A stretch of DNA of 64,000 nt, taken from Exserohilum rostratum (Eukaryota; Ascomycota; Dothideomycetes; Pleosporales; Pleosporaceae). The stretch is from positions 806,001 through 870,000 of the forward strand of contig CP111157.1 of the NCBI GenBank assembly GCA_026367775.1, written 5' to 3'. A program made the translations under genes and the position numbers. Below the pieces are notes generated by a model that had not been told where the DNA came from, made no database searches, and saw only the letters and a list, made by a program, of their open reading frames with translations. Each line of letters opens with the position of its first letter. Position 1 is the stretch's first letter. Positions 22,240 through 32,916 of the stretch are shown piece after piece.

Positions 22240-22963
22240 TAGTTGTTTACTGCTGCTTCGCCTCTGTCTCTGCCTCTGCACTTGGATATTATGCAATCTA
22301 TGGAAATAATTATCAGTCACACGGATATCCCTAACATTTTGGCAAAGCATCTTACAGCTAATCAGCATTGATGTCTTCTTTGCACGAGAAGCTCCAACAG
22401 AAGATGGTTGTTATATGCAGATAAAGCTGCAATGAGGGTTGATAAACATTTGAAGTAAGCCTTTGAAAGGGATCGTAGTAACCCCAAATGATTGACTTGT
22501 CACATTGGATAGAGGAACGGAATTTATATGGCTTTGCGAATGAGAAGCAAATGCATTGCCTACTATGAGTAGGGAGGTGTTGAAACACGGCAAGACAGGC
22601 AAGCTCAAGTAAGCCGTAAGAACTTGCATCATGCCGAGCTCAGGCTTACCTGGAATATCTGCCCTTGCAAACTGTATATGAGTGGGCTCTCTTGGTATCA
22701 TGGTCAAGCTCCATAATTACATCGAAACTTTAGGTATAAGATAAGATTTTAGCTAGCAAAGACTTTTAAGCGTTCCATTCTCTCCTAATCTCTTATGAGA
22801 ATATAAATACATGCTTTCGGCCGCTGACTCTCATCTGAAAAAGTTAGGTTCGGCCATTTTTCAAGAGTACGTCACCTACATACATTCCAACACAGGACAT
22901 ACCATCCTTTCAACTTATTACGCTTTTTGGTTATTACAACTAGAACCGATTTACATTTGAAAT
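22240..22963. other. Spacer between the tandem cysteine-rich genes
   Basis: Contains the 3' end of gene A and the promoter of gene B. A 98-codon minus-strand frame (22411-22707) is antisense to the spacer and shows no domain. Confidence 0.5.
22802..22808 (+). promoter_or_regulatory. TATA box (TATAAAT) of second cysteine-rich gene
   Basis: Sits in CTTATGAGAATATAAAT, similar to the element of gene A, 156 bases before the ATG at 22964. Confidence 0.5.
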
Positions 22964-23341
22964 ATGAAGTTCAGCCCGCTCGCAACCATCTTTCTTCTCA
23001 CTGGCGCAGCAAACGTACGTGTCAGAAATAAGCCCTCACCCTCGACTATACCTAACACACACACCTCCTAGGCTACCCTAAGATGCCAGTGCCTTTCGCC
23101 ACCACCTTTTACACAAGCAAATAAAAACGAAGGGACTAGAGGCCTCTGTAACTTTTGGCCCATGCCTGGCGGGGGCACATATCGAGGGCGATCGGTTATG
23201 GAAGAAAATGGTGTCAGGGTTTGCTGGAGCGATGGTACGCTCCCTGTATCAGACACAATTGCAGCAGGTACATGGGTTGACGCTTGTAAAGCATATGCGT
23301 CTCGGAATGGGGGATGGTCCGGAGGCTGTCAGGTCCTGTAA
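22964..23341 (+). CDS. Small secreted cysteine-rich protein B (effector-like), 106 aa
   Basis: Exons 22964-23014 and 23072-23341; the 57-nt intron (GTACGT..CTCCTAG) is at exactly the same codon and phase as in gene A. The signal peptide (LATIFLLTGAAN) is nearly the same as that of A. The mature part shares the order LRCQC, NEGTRGLC, ENGVRVCW, VDAC and GGWSGGC, giving six cysteines, and stops soon after without A's two C-terminal cysteines. Identity is high in the signal peptide and low between the cysteines, which suggests duplication followed by fast change of the mature surface. No known domain. Neither gene is visible as one open frame because of the intron. Confidence 0.78.
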
Positions 23342-24481
23342 TAGATCTAGTCATCTCTGGGATAGTAGTGCTTTGAGCCAGTAACAACTATTATTGAAAC
23401 CCCTGCTTAGGTACCACCATAGATCGTTGATCTCAAAGAATTCACTCAGGCAAGCGTTTTTGTTGGCATTATGTATTAACAAACTACAATACTTTCAGCA
23501 GCGCAAACATCCCTACAAGCACTGAAAAGAAACAAAAGACCCCCTCTAAACAAGAGAGTTGCGTAAATTTCCAGTACAACACAACAGCAATCCTCTCCAA
23601 CCACAACCTCACCGGAACGACCCTCTTCCGATATTCGCCGGCAGAATCGTCCGTCGCATCGAGCCATCCATCTATCCATACACACATACTAACTAAAAAA
23701 GACCCTGCCTCATGCAGTCGGCAGAAAAACCCCACGCCATGGTACTACCGCCCTTCTAGACCAATCTAGTACGTACCCGTACCCAACAAATAAGCGGTCT
23801 TTATTTTTTTGCCACTTGCGCGTGTCTCCCCCACAGCCTCAACGGCAAATTCGTATGCCGATGGCTCCGAGAAAGTGCTATTGCGAAACTAGTACTTGCA
23901 TGAGAACTCTTTTACTACTGCTACCGTGGCGCCCAGAGTGCCCCGATTTACGTCTTTAGTCTTTACAGCAAAGGCCATGCTAGTTACTGGCGTCACAAGA
24001 CTTTTTTCTCTCTTGAAGCATGACCGGTGAGACGCGACGACGTGCTAGCACTAAGACAATGACGAAGCCGTTGAGGGAGAGGGACGCGTGTTTGTATTTT
24101 GTAGTAAAGCGAACTTTTTATTGGCATAGAGACGCCAGTAACGGATTGCATCTCGAAGCTGTTTTACATCACAGTCTGAGTAATACGTATATATCCCTCG
24201 ATTATCGCCCTTTGCCGGTGACTGGGATTCTGTCTACGCGGCTGCTGCACGGTCCCATAGCTTACTACATCCGTCTCTTTTACAATACCTATTCATTAAA
24301 AATCCAACTAACCTCATCAGGCAGTTATTTTACCAGGTCGCATTATATCAGCCAAACAATAAAATACCCCAGTATGCATCATCTTAGATCTCCATACCCG
24401 GACCTGTCCAACGCTCAAGAATTCGCACCGAAAAGATCGTCCACCAGCTTGGAAGCCTCTCTGTCAACCTCCAGCCCGTCA
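23342..24481. other. Intergenic region, no gene seen
   Basis: Downstream of protein B and of the ceramide synthase (convergent). An 83-codon minus frame (23484-23735) and a 165-codon plus frame (24020-24517) lack coding pattern and were rejected. Confidence 0.5.
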
Positions 24482-26059
24482 TTATTGTTTTGCGCTCTTG
24501 CGCTGCTTGACTCTTGAACCAATGCTGTCCTCGTCTACCAGTGCAGCTCCAGTCGCAGGGGTGGCCGGTGCCTCTTCAATCTTCTCCGCTTCGACATGGA
24601 CCTCTTCCTTCAACAATGCCTCCCTTTCGTTGTCCTCCTCGTCGGTAGGTGTGTATTCGCTGCGGTCATCGTCGGCATCCTTGTATACCACAAAGCGATA
24701 CGCAATCCTGCAGATGAAGAACCACCAGAAAAGGTTGACCGCTTGCAGCGAGGCGAGGAGGGCGAAGGTAATGTATTGACTGATCCAGCACTTGTACTGC
24801 TGAGTCTCCCAGTTCAGCTCAAACGGACCCACTGTCTTGAAAGTCGTGAGAATGGACCAAATGATCTTGAGGTTGATGTAGTGACGCAAGTATCCCCAGA
24901 TCAGCATGAAGACAAAGAAGTAGGGTCCCACAATCGGTGAGTCGATGTAGTTAAGGCACTTGGAGGTCTGTCTTCACATTAACGTCTAAATCTTGAATCC
25001 AGGAAAGAATTAGAACTTACGGCCAAGAAGAAATCCGAAATATCGTGTGTAATGTACACGGCGATACCCATGTATGTAAAGTGGAACCTGTAGCTCAGCC
25101 AGATCAAGCTGACGGTAATGATGTGATGTGCGACCAATTCCTTGAAATCCTTTCTTGGCTTCTCCAGCATCAGCATGAGCACAATAGCTTGCTGTGCCCA
25201 GTAACTAGCCTGGAGAAGATAGTATGCCTTTACAATGCCCTCGTGCGTGCGATGGGGAAAGCCTTCGTACATGCCAATGGTATTGAAGTACCACACAGGT
25301 GTGCGTGACATGATCCAGACGCCGAATGGGCCGTAGATGCCAAAGTAGAGAGCCGTGTACGCCTGTTCCATAAAGCGGGACTGCTTGTCTCTGTTTCTAA
25401 TGCCAAAGTGTAAAGCAATTGGGCGAATAAGCCGTTGCATGCAGTACTCTCGCGTGAAACTCAAAACAATGATGTAGAAGCCCACAAATGCAAAGTCCCG
25501 TCCACCTTTTCCATAGTGTAAAGGCGCGTTGGGGTCGTCTCGTACATGGGCGGGGATGAGGGGGTCATCGCGTGCGAGTGGATACGAGAGGAAGAGGCAG
25601 GCGGAGAATGGATTCGAAGGGTAGGGGTAGACGGCGTAGGCTAATATGATGGTGAGGCCGAGAACGAGTGGGAGCAGCCATGTGTGCCGCATGCACATGC
25701 GCTTCGCCTTGGAAAGGTAGCGGCGTGTTGTCCTTCGTTTTGAGCGTCGAAAAAACTTGTCCGTCTTCTGGCAGGCTGTCAGTGTATGCTCTCGACACGG
25801 GCCATTGTCATTGTACAATGCCCACGTGCGGTGCACATGGCCATGACGCACGTACCGAGTCCATGGTGACTGGGCTGTTCATGGGCGGAGTGCCTGTGCG
25901 ATGTGTCGCCAGCGAAGGCACGTCGACATCGCCGGGGACATCAGAGCCAAGGGCACTGGATTTTCTCTTCCGCCTGGGTATGCCGATGGGTGTGAGGTTG
26001 CGCGACGGCGATGCGCCGGCATTCAACTGGCCGTTCAACTGGGGAAACGGTTCCGTCAT
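24482..26059 (-). CDS. LAG1: Ceramide synthase (Lag1/Lac1 family), 478 aa
   Basis: Exons 26059-25856, 25767-25021 and 24967-24482 (introns 88 and 53 nt, all phase 0). The TLC/Lag1p domain carries the diagnostic Lag motif, ELVAHHIITVSLIWLSYRF with the paired histidines, then YITHDISDFFLA and, across the intron, KCLNYIDSP, where the acidic residues belong to the active site. Several membrane helices are evident (WLLPLVLGLTIILAYAVY, FAFVGFYIIVLSF and others). The N-terminus (68 residues) and the C-terminal about 60 residues are charged and cytosolic; the acidic tail (EEDNEREALLKEE) is typical of fungal members. It condenses long-chain bases with acyl-CoA in the ER to make ceramides. Fungi usually have two paralogues of different chain-length preference; which one this is cannot be told here. 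Confidence 0.92.
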
Positions 26060-26785
26060 GATGAACGGGCAAAACAGCTGCAGAAGGGATGATCGCGGGA
26101 CGAGGCGCGCAGGGTTGTGAAATGGCGGTCGTGAGCCTTTGACTGCAAGAAGGACAGAGAGCCAAGCGCTGGAGAAAAAAGGAGAAGACGCCCAGCGCTC
26201 GCAGAAGGAAGCCACCAGCACTCCACTGACTATGTTGTGGTGGGCACAGGCAATGTTAAAACTGGACCGGTGCAACTCATTTCCCGACGCCCACCGCAGG
26301 TAAGCCCTCCCTGCCGATTCGGACGCCAATTAGTGGGGCGCCTCAGACTCCCGCGCGGCGGAGGCAGTCTTTCGTGTCGATCTGCTATGCGATCTTGGCC
26401 AGGGGTAGACAGACGCTGCGCTGTGTCAGCATCATCAGCCTGTCGCCCCCAACATGGCAGCACATGGCACGACAGCTCGACACAGCCGCTGCCGTGACGT
26501 TGCTGTGATGCCTCGCACGAGGCAGTCCCGCCCGGCCAATCTAACTCGGGCAATTGGCTTGGCATCCAAGTCACAAGAAGAGGCCTCCAGGACCCGCTAT
26601 CGTGATAATTAAACCGGGCGAACAATGACGGCATCTTCGGATTACCATGCTACTCAAAACATGCGCCCTAGCGCCAAGCACGGCTAGTTTGCCCGCATCG
26701 CACGCCGAAGAATCGCCTCTACCTACTGTGCACCACGTGCCCACATATGACCAATACGTCCTGTCTATCTACTAGCATCCAACCC
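26060..26785. other. Upstream region of the ceramide synthase
   Basis: Both neighbours lie on the minus strand. GC-rich, with no gene or repeat that I can support. Confidence 0.5.
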
Positions 26786-28776
26786 TCACTCCAACGGCCT
26801 GAGCCGGCTGCCGGGATGCACACTAGTCTTATGCTGCACTGCCCCCATACTGTGTATAGGCGTCCCATTGGCCTTGGCCTGCTCCAGCTTTTTACCCGCA
26901 ATCTCCAGGCTCTTCTTTACCTCCGTCGTCGGCGTACCCACGCTGCTTACCGTCACTGTGCTATCCATGCTTCCCTTCCTAGAGAGAGCGCCATCCTGCC
27001 TCAGCAACCCCTTGATACCACCCGCCTTGCGAGCTGGAAGTTCGCCTTTGCCTGCCGTGGCAACGTACAGGAGATATTTCAAGTTTGGCAGCGTATGGCG
27101 GATATCGACCGGTCGCAGTCCTATAGAGTTGGAGAGTATCTCAATGTTCTTGTTGAGAAGAAATACGCCATACTCGAAGCGGTATCTTACAACATTCTTC
27201 ATGTACAGAGGATACGTGCGCTGATGAACTTGCTGGTTCTGTGAAAGGGCCAGCGGATCGTCAATCGTCGACGTCGAGCCCTGCAAAGATATTGGGTACG
27301 GCAAGATGACGGAAAGATATGGCGAAAGAAGACTCACAACTTGAGCCACGTGACCCAGTGCTGCGGAAGTGACGTCTTCCTGCACGTCCTCAAAGACGGA
27401 GTTGGGTAACAAAAGACCCCGTATTGTGAAGGTAAGGGGTTTACCAGGCACAGGCTCAATGGGGAATATCCTGAGCAAGTCTTCGCAAACCCTCCGTCTT
27501 TGGCCAGTAATGTCCTCGTTAGTCTTCTCCAAGAGCGCCTTGGTTTCGTTGCCTTTGGCCTTGTGTTCAGCAATTTCGCTCTCTGCTTTTGTCTGCTGGT
27601 CGCGTCCAATCTTCATCTTCTCTCGCCGGTCTTGGATGTTGGCTTGCAGCTCGTCTCGCCTTCTTCGCGCAGCGGCAACACGGCGCTTTTCAGCCGTCAC
27701 TGCAACCTGCACTGTCCGCGAGCTTTCTTCAGCCTCTGGTACCGATTCCACTGTGAATATGTCTTCTTTGTTGGCTATGAGTATGCTCTCAATCTCGTCA
27801 GCGATGCGATCTCGCGTCGTCAATGCGTCCTGAATGCAGTCATCCAGCGTAGACAGCCGCATCAGCGCATCATAAGACGAAGAAGGAAGCACTCTGCCAT
27901 CAGCATTCTCTTTTGGTGGTGCAAGAAGTTCTGGTCGTGACCTTTGCTGTATTGGCACGTCTGTGAAGCTAGTGTATATGCCATCCGTCATGTGGAAGAG
28001 TATACAGTTCGGAGGAAGCTGATGCATGAAACCCTCAAGAGTCTTTCCGATGAATTGGAGCGACCTAAAGTGCACCGTATAGTCCAAAAGGTACTGCCAG
28101 CCTTGCATCGTCTCGTTCTTTGCCCATACCCTCACAGTGAGTTTGTCCAACCGCGTCACACCAGGTCCACAGGGGGCGAGGTCGAAGAACTTGAAGTTGG
28201 GATTCATGGCCTTCTCAGCAATCTCGGAAATGTACACCGGATCCGGCTGATCCTCGACATGCAGGGTGAAGAAGGTGTCAGCCATGCGCCCAGCAGTAAT
28301 GTCTTCCAGCTTCTTCTGGCGAGTCAATGGACTCGCATTGGTCCATTCCAGCGTAGAGCGCCTCCTCAGGCCCGTTCCCTGTGCTGGCCGAGTCGATTTC
28401 TTGGGAGTGGTAGGGTCACGTAAGCCGCCATTGCTGCGCCGTACGGCATCGTCGGATGAGGTGAGGTCGCTCGATGACCACGAATGCACCAAGCCACGGC
28501 TTTCTCGCTGCGCAAGTGCCTTGGCAGGCGACTTGAGGGTGCTCGGAATGGCTTCGTCGTCGATGGTCTTGCCGCGTGACTTGGAGTGGCTCGGGGTGAG
28601 AGTGAGGTTGCGGATCGTGATGCCTTGGAGATGCCTGAGCTTGCGGTTCTGGGGGTTTGTCAGCCATGCACGCCATCATCGCCGCCGGTGAAACACACAT
28701 ATGGCAGCAGCCATGGGCGCTCGCGTGGTGGGGGAGAGTCGGGCTGGCCAGCCGTCTGGGACGGATCGCTGGCCAT
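26786..28776 (-). CDS. Vps38/UVRAG-like subunit of the Vps34 PI3-kinase complex, 646 aa
   Basis: Exons 28776-28699 and 28648-26786. The 50-nt intron (GTGTGT..GCTGAC..CCCCCAG) joins RPWLLPY to NRKLRHLQGITIRNL, a junction typical of the fungal UVRAG/Atg14-domain family. A C2-like region follows (FFTLHVEDQPDPVYISE, LDKLTVRVWAKN), then a long coiled coil (about residues 300-400, rich in K/E/R with VTAEKRRVAAARRRRDELQ), and the Atg14/UVRAG core (VCEDLLRIFPIEP, TIRGLLLPNSVF, MKNVVRYRFEYGVFLLNKNI, PNLKYLLY). It should scaffold Vps34-Vps15-Atg6 at endosomes (complex II). The Atg14 N-terminal CxxC zinc motifs are absent, which favours Vps38/UVRAG over Atg14. Confidence 0.82.
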
Positions 28777-29096
28777 GGTTACGTAGCGTGTCGCGGATGC
28801 AGGCAGATGGGGTGTGAGTCTTGCGTGCGACTCATGGGTGCATGGCGGGAGGAGAGGGTTGATGTAGGAGAAGAGGAAAGGAGCGCATCAGCAGTGGCAT
28901 CCGCGCAGCCCATAGTAGATGTCGAGGCTTACTGCGACCCAAAGACACGCCGACTTGGTCGCGCTGGGAGCAAGCGGAGGTGTCGCTGGCGTTCCGCGAG
29001 GGCGGGGGTCCGTGCGGCATTGATTCTCGCATCTTTGCATCCCAGCCCAGGACCGTCTGCCGCTGCTCAATTGGCACCACCACACACGCTGCGGCC
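28777..29096. promoter_or_regulatory. Shared divergent promoter, about 320 bp
   Basis: Separates the Vps38-like gene (minus) and the mL67 gene (plus). GC-rich, no clear TATA box, consistent with housekeeping promoters. Confidence 0.5.
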
Positions 29097-30674
29097 ATGC
29101 CTCGCTCACTCGCCCGGCTCCGCTACAAGCCGCCGCTAAAATCCATATCATTCCCCAATGGCGCAAAACGCCTAGCGCCCGCCCATGAGGAATTGCTCCA
29201 GAGGCGGGTGGCCGCCTATGTCCAGCGCCAATCCAACCCCAAACACCTCCGGTTGCAAACAGTAGTCAATGACAAGGCGAGAAGACAGCCGACCGGACAG
29301 CATGTCAATGCTCCAATCAAGCCCTACACATTGCGGGACGTGGTAGACCCAGAAGGCACGGCAAAGCATGGCGAGATCATCTACATTTTCCGCAACACAA
29401 AAACCAACCAGATTATATACTCGCTGCAGGAGTTGTTGGACGTATGAAACCCGCACTGAATCCATTGATTGGCTGTTGATTGTCTCCAGAACCATCACCT
29501 CGAGCAACTCCCCTTCATCGGCAAGCACTCAAAACCGCCTGTCCTGCGCCCGGACGAATGGGTCCCTCACTGTGTGGTTACCTTCCCCACCCCGGCCCAG
29601 GGCCACAATGCTTTTCGTAAACTGCGAGAGTTCCGGAAACTGCACGAGACCGCCTGGGACAAGACGAACCCTAAAATGGTAGCCATGGAGCGCAAGCAGC
29701 GTATGAAGAAGATTATGGACCAGCGTGCGAACACGAGCGCCGACTTAGCCGAAGTGCTGCGCATACAAGAGGAGCATGGTACCAAGGCTGCGGCTGAACT
29801 GCTGGAGCGCGAGAAAAAGGCGACGGCCATCATGGACAAACGTTGGGAGGAAATTGATACGCTCGCTAATGCAAGCCTGGTCAAGGAAAAGCCAACAGAC
29901 AATGTGAAGTGGCTGCAAGGCCAAATACGATCCATGGATCTGAAGCTCAAGATGCGCCATCACCAGAGCGAAGCCGACCAGAAGAGCCTGAAAGCCACCA
30001 AAGAAAGTCTCGAGACCCGGTTAGGAAAGATGCAGTACGCAATCCGAAAGGCGGAGCAGTTCAAGAAGATGCAAGAAGACCTCTCGCAGAGGGCAGCACC
30101 CGCTAAGGAGCCTGGTGCCGAAGCCAAGCTGGATGAAATGAGGACCCAGGTGCGCGTTCTCGAGGACGCACTTGAGAACCCAGACCCTACCCGGTCAGCA
30201 ACAGATCTTGAGATGGATGCTCAACTGCTGGCTGAAAAGCGAGCCGAAGTTGAATCCCTTGAGAAGGCCTTTGAGGCCAAGGCTCAAGTTGAAGCCCGCG
30301 ATCACTACATCGCTCGCTCAGTTCTTCCAAAGGCACTCAAGCAAACTCCAGTCAAGCCATACACGCTTGAGGGTGTTTCGGTACGATGGGCAGACATGCA
30401 GGACGCTCTCTATGCGGCGCGTAAATGGCCCGAGTCCATTGAACACGAGCCTCTAGACATCAACAAGGCACGAGGGGAAACCTTGTTCCTCTCAGCTGAA
30501 GCGTTTGAGATTGAAAAGGAGAACGAAGTCGGAAAAGTCATGGCAGCCCTACAAAGTAGAGGTCATGAAGGCTTGCAATCGAGCCATGCGTCTTCCACCG
30601 AAGCGCCTGCACTCAAGAGTAGCATACCAGCATTTCTGCCAGTGCGGAATGCATTCAAGAGTGCTACTGCATAG
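29097..30674 (+). CDS. MHR1: Mitochondrial large ribosomal subunit protein mL67 (Mhr1), 509 aa
   Basis: Exons 29097-29441 and 29490-30674; the 48-nt intron (GTATGA..CTCCAG) is phase 0. The core reads GEIIYIFRNTKTNQIIYSL, then HHLEQLPFIGKHSKPPVLRP, DEWVPHCVVTFPTP and FRKLREFRKLHE, the pattern of fungal Mhr1/mL67. The N-terminus (MPRSLARLRYKPPLK) is a mitochondrial presequence. Residues about 190-380 form a long charged coiled coil (EREKKATAIMDKRWEEID and onward), an extension absent from the short yeast protein. Mhr1 was first described in yeast as a mitochondrial recombination and homologous pairing protein, and it is also a mitoribosome component. An upstream in-frame ATG at 28980 is less likely to be used. 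Confidence 0.88.
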
Positions 30675-30869
30675 GAGCCTATGTACATTATGTAAATCAT
30701 ATTGTTCAATCTACAAAAGAATTGTTCGGATGATTCATTTTCCACGTTACCATGAATGCAGTAAACGTCAAACTCAATGCCAAGACAATCCTGTGTATTA
30801 TTGATCATATTATAAGGTAAAGTCGCTTTTCCTTAAATAACCCATTCAGCTGCTCGATCTTGCAGACTA

Positions 30870-31646
30870 TCACGCCTTGTCCGAATCGGTCCCATCTAGC
30901 CGAACGGCTGGTTGGTCCATCTCGGTGCCCTTTTCCTCGCCTAACTTGAGACTCAGTTTCTCCAACCGATCCTGCAACGCCTTTTCCTTTTCCCTAAATT
31001 TCCTCTCAAACTCCTCGTCATCTTCCTTGCTGAATTCCAAAGCAGTAGGCGTCTTATCACCCTCTTCGTCCACCTCTTCGGCGCCCTCTTCCCCTCCATT
31101 TTTTGCTCCTTCCTTCATCCCTGCCAACGCAGCAGCCCTCCTCTTCTTCACCTCTTCAACTCTCATTTTACATATCTCCAGTCGCTTCAAACTGCTCTTG
31201 GGCCACAGTTTTTTGACATCCCCCACTCTTTCCATCGTCCGCGCACCCTCCGGTAGCCGCACCCAGTCTAGTTTGCTCTCAACAAAGATGTGCAGGTCCG
31301 GCTCCATCAGGCTAGGAAAGTCTAGCGTACCCACCCGCAAATCGCAGATGCCTTGTTCCATTGAACTGTTTGCCCACAAGTTTATTAGACACTTTGAGCA
31401 TTGTGCAAACTGCTCCGTGTATCCTGGCTTGGGCTCGGCCTTCACAAACGCCGGGACTGTGGGCGAGATAATCTTGATGTTGTATAGTTCTATCTTGAGA
31501 AATAGGCCAAATGCGCCGCCAGATAGCTTTTGGCAGTCGGGACAGTGGCATGCGTAGCAGAAGAGAGGGGATGTAAGAAGCCGATACCGGATCGTGCTGC
31601 ATACACAGCCGCCCGTAATTGCGGGAAAGGACTTGGTGGACGGCAT
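30870..31646 (-). CDS. GFA/CENP-V-fold zinc protein, 258 aa
   Basis: Single exon. The N-terminal half is a GFA (glutathione-dependent formaldehyde-activating-like) domain: GGCVCSTIRYRL, YACHCPDCQKLSGGAFGLF and QCSKCLINLW provide the two sets of zinc cysteines, with the beta-tent residues between. The last about 100 residues form a charged low-complexity tail (EEGAEEVDEEGD and KEKALQDRLEKL), longer than the minimal family. Substrates of fungal members are mostly unknown; despite the name, most are not shown to act on formaldehyde. The gene is convergent with mL67, 195 bases away. Confidence 0.87.
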   Translation of the reverse strand: MPSTKSFPAITGGCVCSTIRYRLLTSPLFCYACHCPDCQKLSGGAFGLFLKIELYNIKIISPTVPAFVKAEPKPGYTEQFAQCSKCLINLWANSSMEQGICDLRVGTLDFPSLMEPDLHIFVESKLDWVRLPEGARTMERVGDVKKLWPKSSLKRLEICKMRVEEVKKRRAAALAGMKEGAKNGGEEGAEEVDEEGDKTPTALEFSKEDDEEFERKFREKEKALQDRLEKLSLKLGEEKGTEMDQPAVRLDGTDSDKA

Positions 31647-32916
31647 GGCGCGGATCTGCTTTACTCTTTTTGCTGGTCAGATCGATCGTTTCCGGAAACA
31701 GGGGGGCATGCCTAGAGGTGAAGATGTCACGTTGTTTCGTTACTCCGAGTATGTGCACGCGCCCGCGCGGTTGGAAACGGCCAATCCGAGGTCGGATGAC
31801 GTAGGTGTTTGCCAAGACCTTGGATTACACTGGATGGATTTCGTGGACAAGGCCATTATCATCTTGATGAGTTACACTGCTCGAATTTTTTCTCTAATTT
31901 GCCTCTTGACTATCGAGAAACTCCTGTTTTGTAGACTCGGACTAAATGCCTAAACTACAGGGGCATGGTCGGAGTTTTAGCGCTTAGCACAAGACTCGCA
32001 CTGACTCGAGGCGGTATTCTAGTCTTGGGACTATAAAACCGTGTGTTATGCTAACCGATGAGGCGCTCAGATAATACTTAGACTTTGATAGCAAGGACTT
32101 GTAGGCTGATGCAAGTGTAGCTTTAGGTCCGTACAGCCATCATGCCTGGAAATTCGCAATGCTTTCCTGTTAGGAACCTCCTCATCATTTCAAGAAGACC
32201 CAAAAAGATGGTTGTTCAAGTATTTAGTCCGAATTCAGTAACATTGCCTTTGGCCAGCAGAAACCAAGTATAGGAATGGCCTCTATGACATGGCAAGACT
32301 AGTTGTGAAACCCCTCAAGCGAGAAACAGATTCAGTATATTGGATACGTCGAGAACACAGTTCGGGGCATTTTATCCCCGCATAACCACAATATATATTT
32401 CAGATCGTCTAATTGTCAATGCTGAAAGGGTCTTAATAACGAAAACGTCCCTATACACAACAGACATGACAGCAGACACCTCTTTGACTTGACCCCTTCG
32501 CCAGGACAGTACGCATGACCTTCCCAAAAAGATTCAAACCCATCTCCCACCATTGAAAACGGCTTTCCGGTGGATCCGAGGGCTATCCGTATGCCCCTAG
32601 ATGTTCCTACGCGCCAACCGATCTTCGCGCTCTATCTTACCGGGTATTAGCCTCGCCCCGATTCATGAAAACCATCCAAACATTAGTAGAGGATCTATGA
32701 TAGACCTAGCCTATAGCATATCTCATGGCATGTTAGCACGTTCATATAGCGCCTGACCGGTCCGCGTTGACTTTGATTACATGGGGGGCCGAGAAATTAG
32801 TTGACAGCCTCACTCACACCATCAAGTAAAGGCATGAGCGAATTACTGTACGAATCATCTTCATTCCTTCACCTATGTATCCTATTTCCTATTCTATTAC
32901 TATATAATCGACGAAC
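31647..32916. other. Intergenic region of 1.27 kb, no gene seen
   Basis: Upstream regions of the GFA gene (minus) and the GMC oxidoreductase (plus). I see no repeat, RNA gene or coding pattern. Confidence 0.5.

Noticed and set aside
23484..23735. 83-codon minus-strand frame with a hydrophobic tail
   Set aside because: It begins at a GTG, not an ATG, and has no recognisable pattern.
24020..24517. 165-codon plus-strand frame overlapping the 3' end of the ceramide synthase
   Set aside because: Antisense to a real gene at its end and with no domain.
9833..30674. Mitochondrial DNA maintenance cluster (Mip1, Mhr1, small mitochondrial protein)
   Set aside because: Dispersed among unrelated genes over 20 kb with no shared promoter motif seen; chance proximity is the simpler reading.
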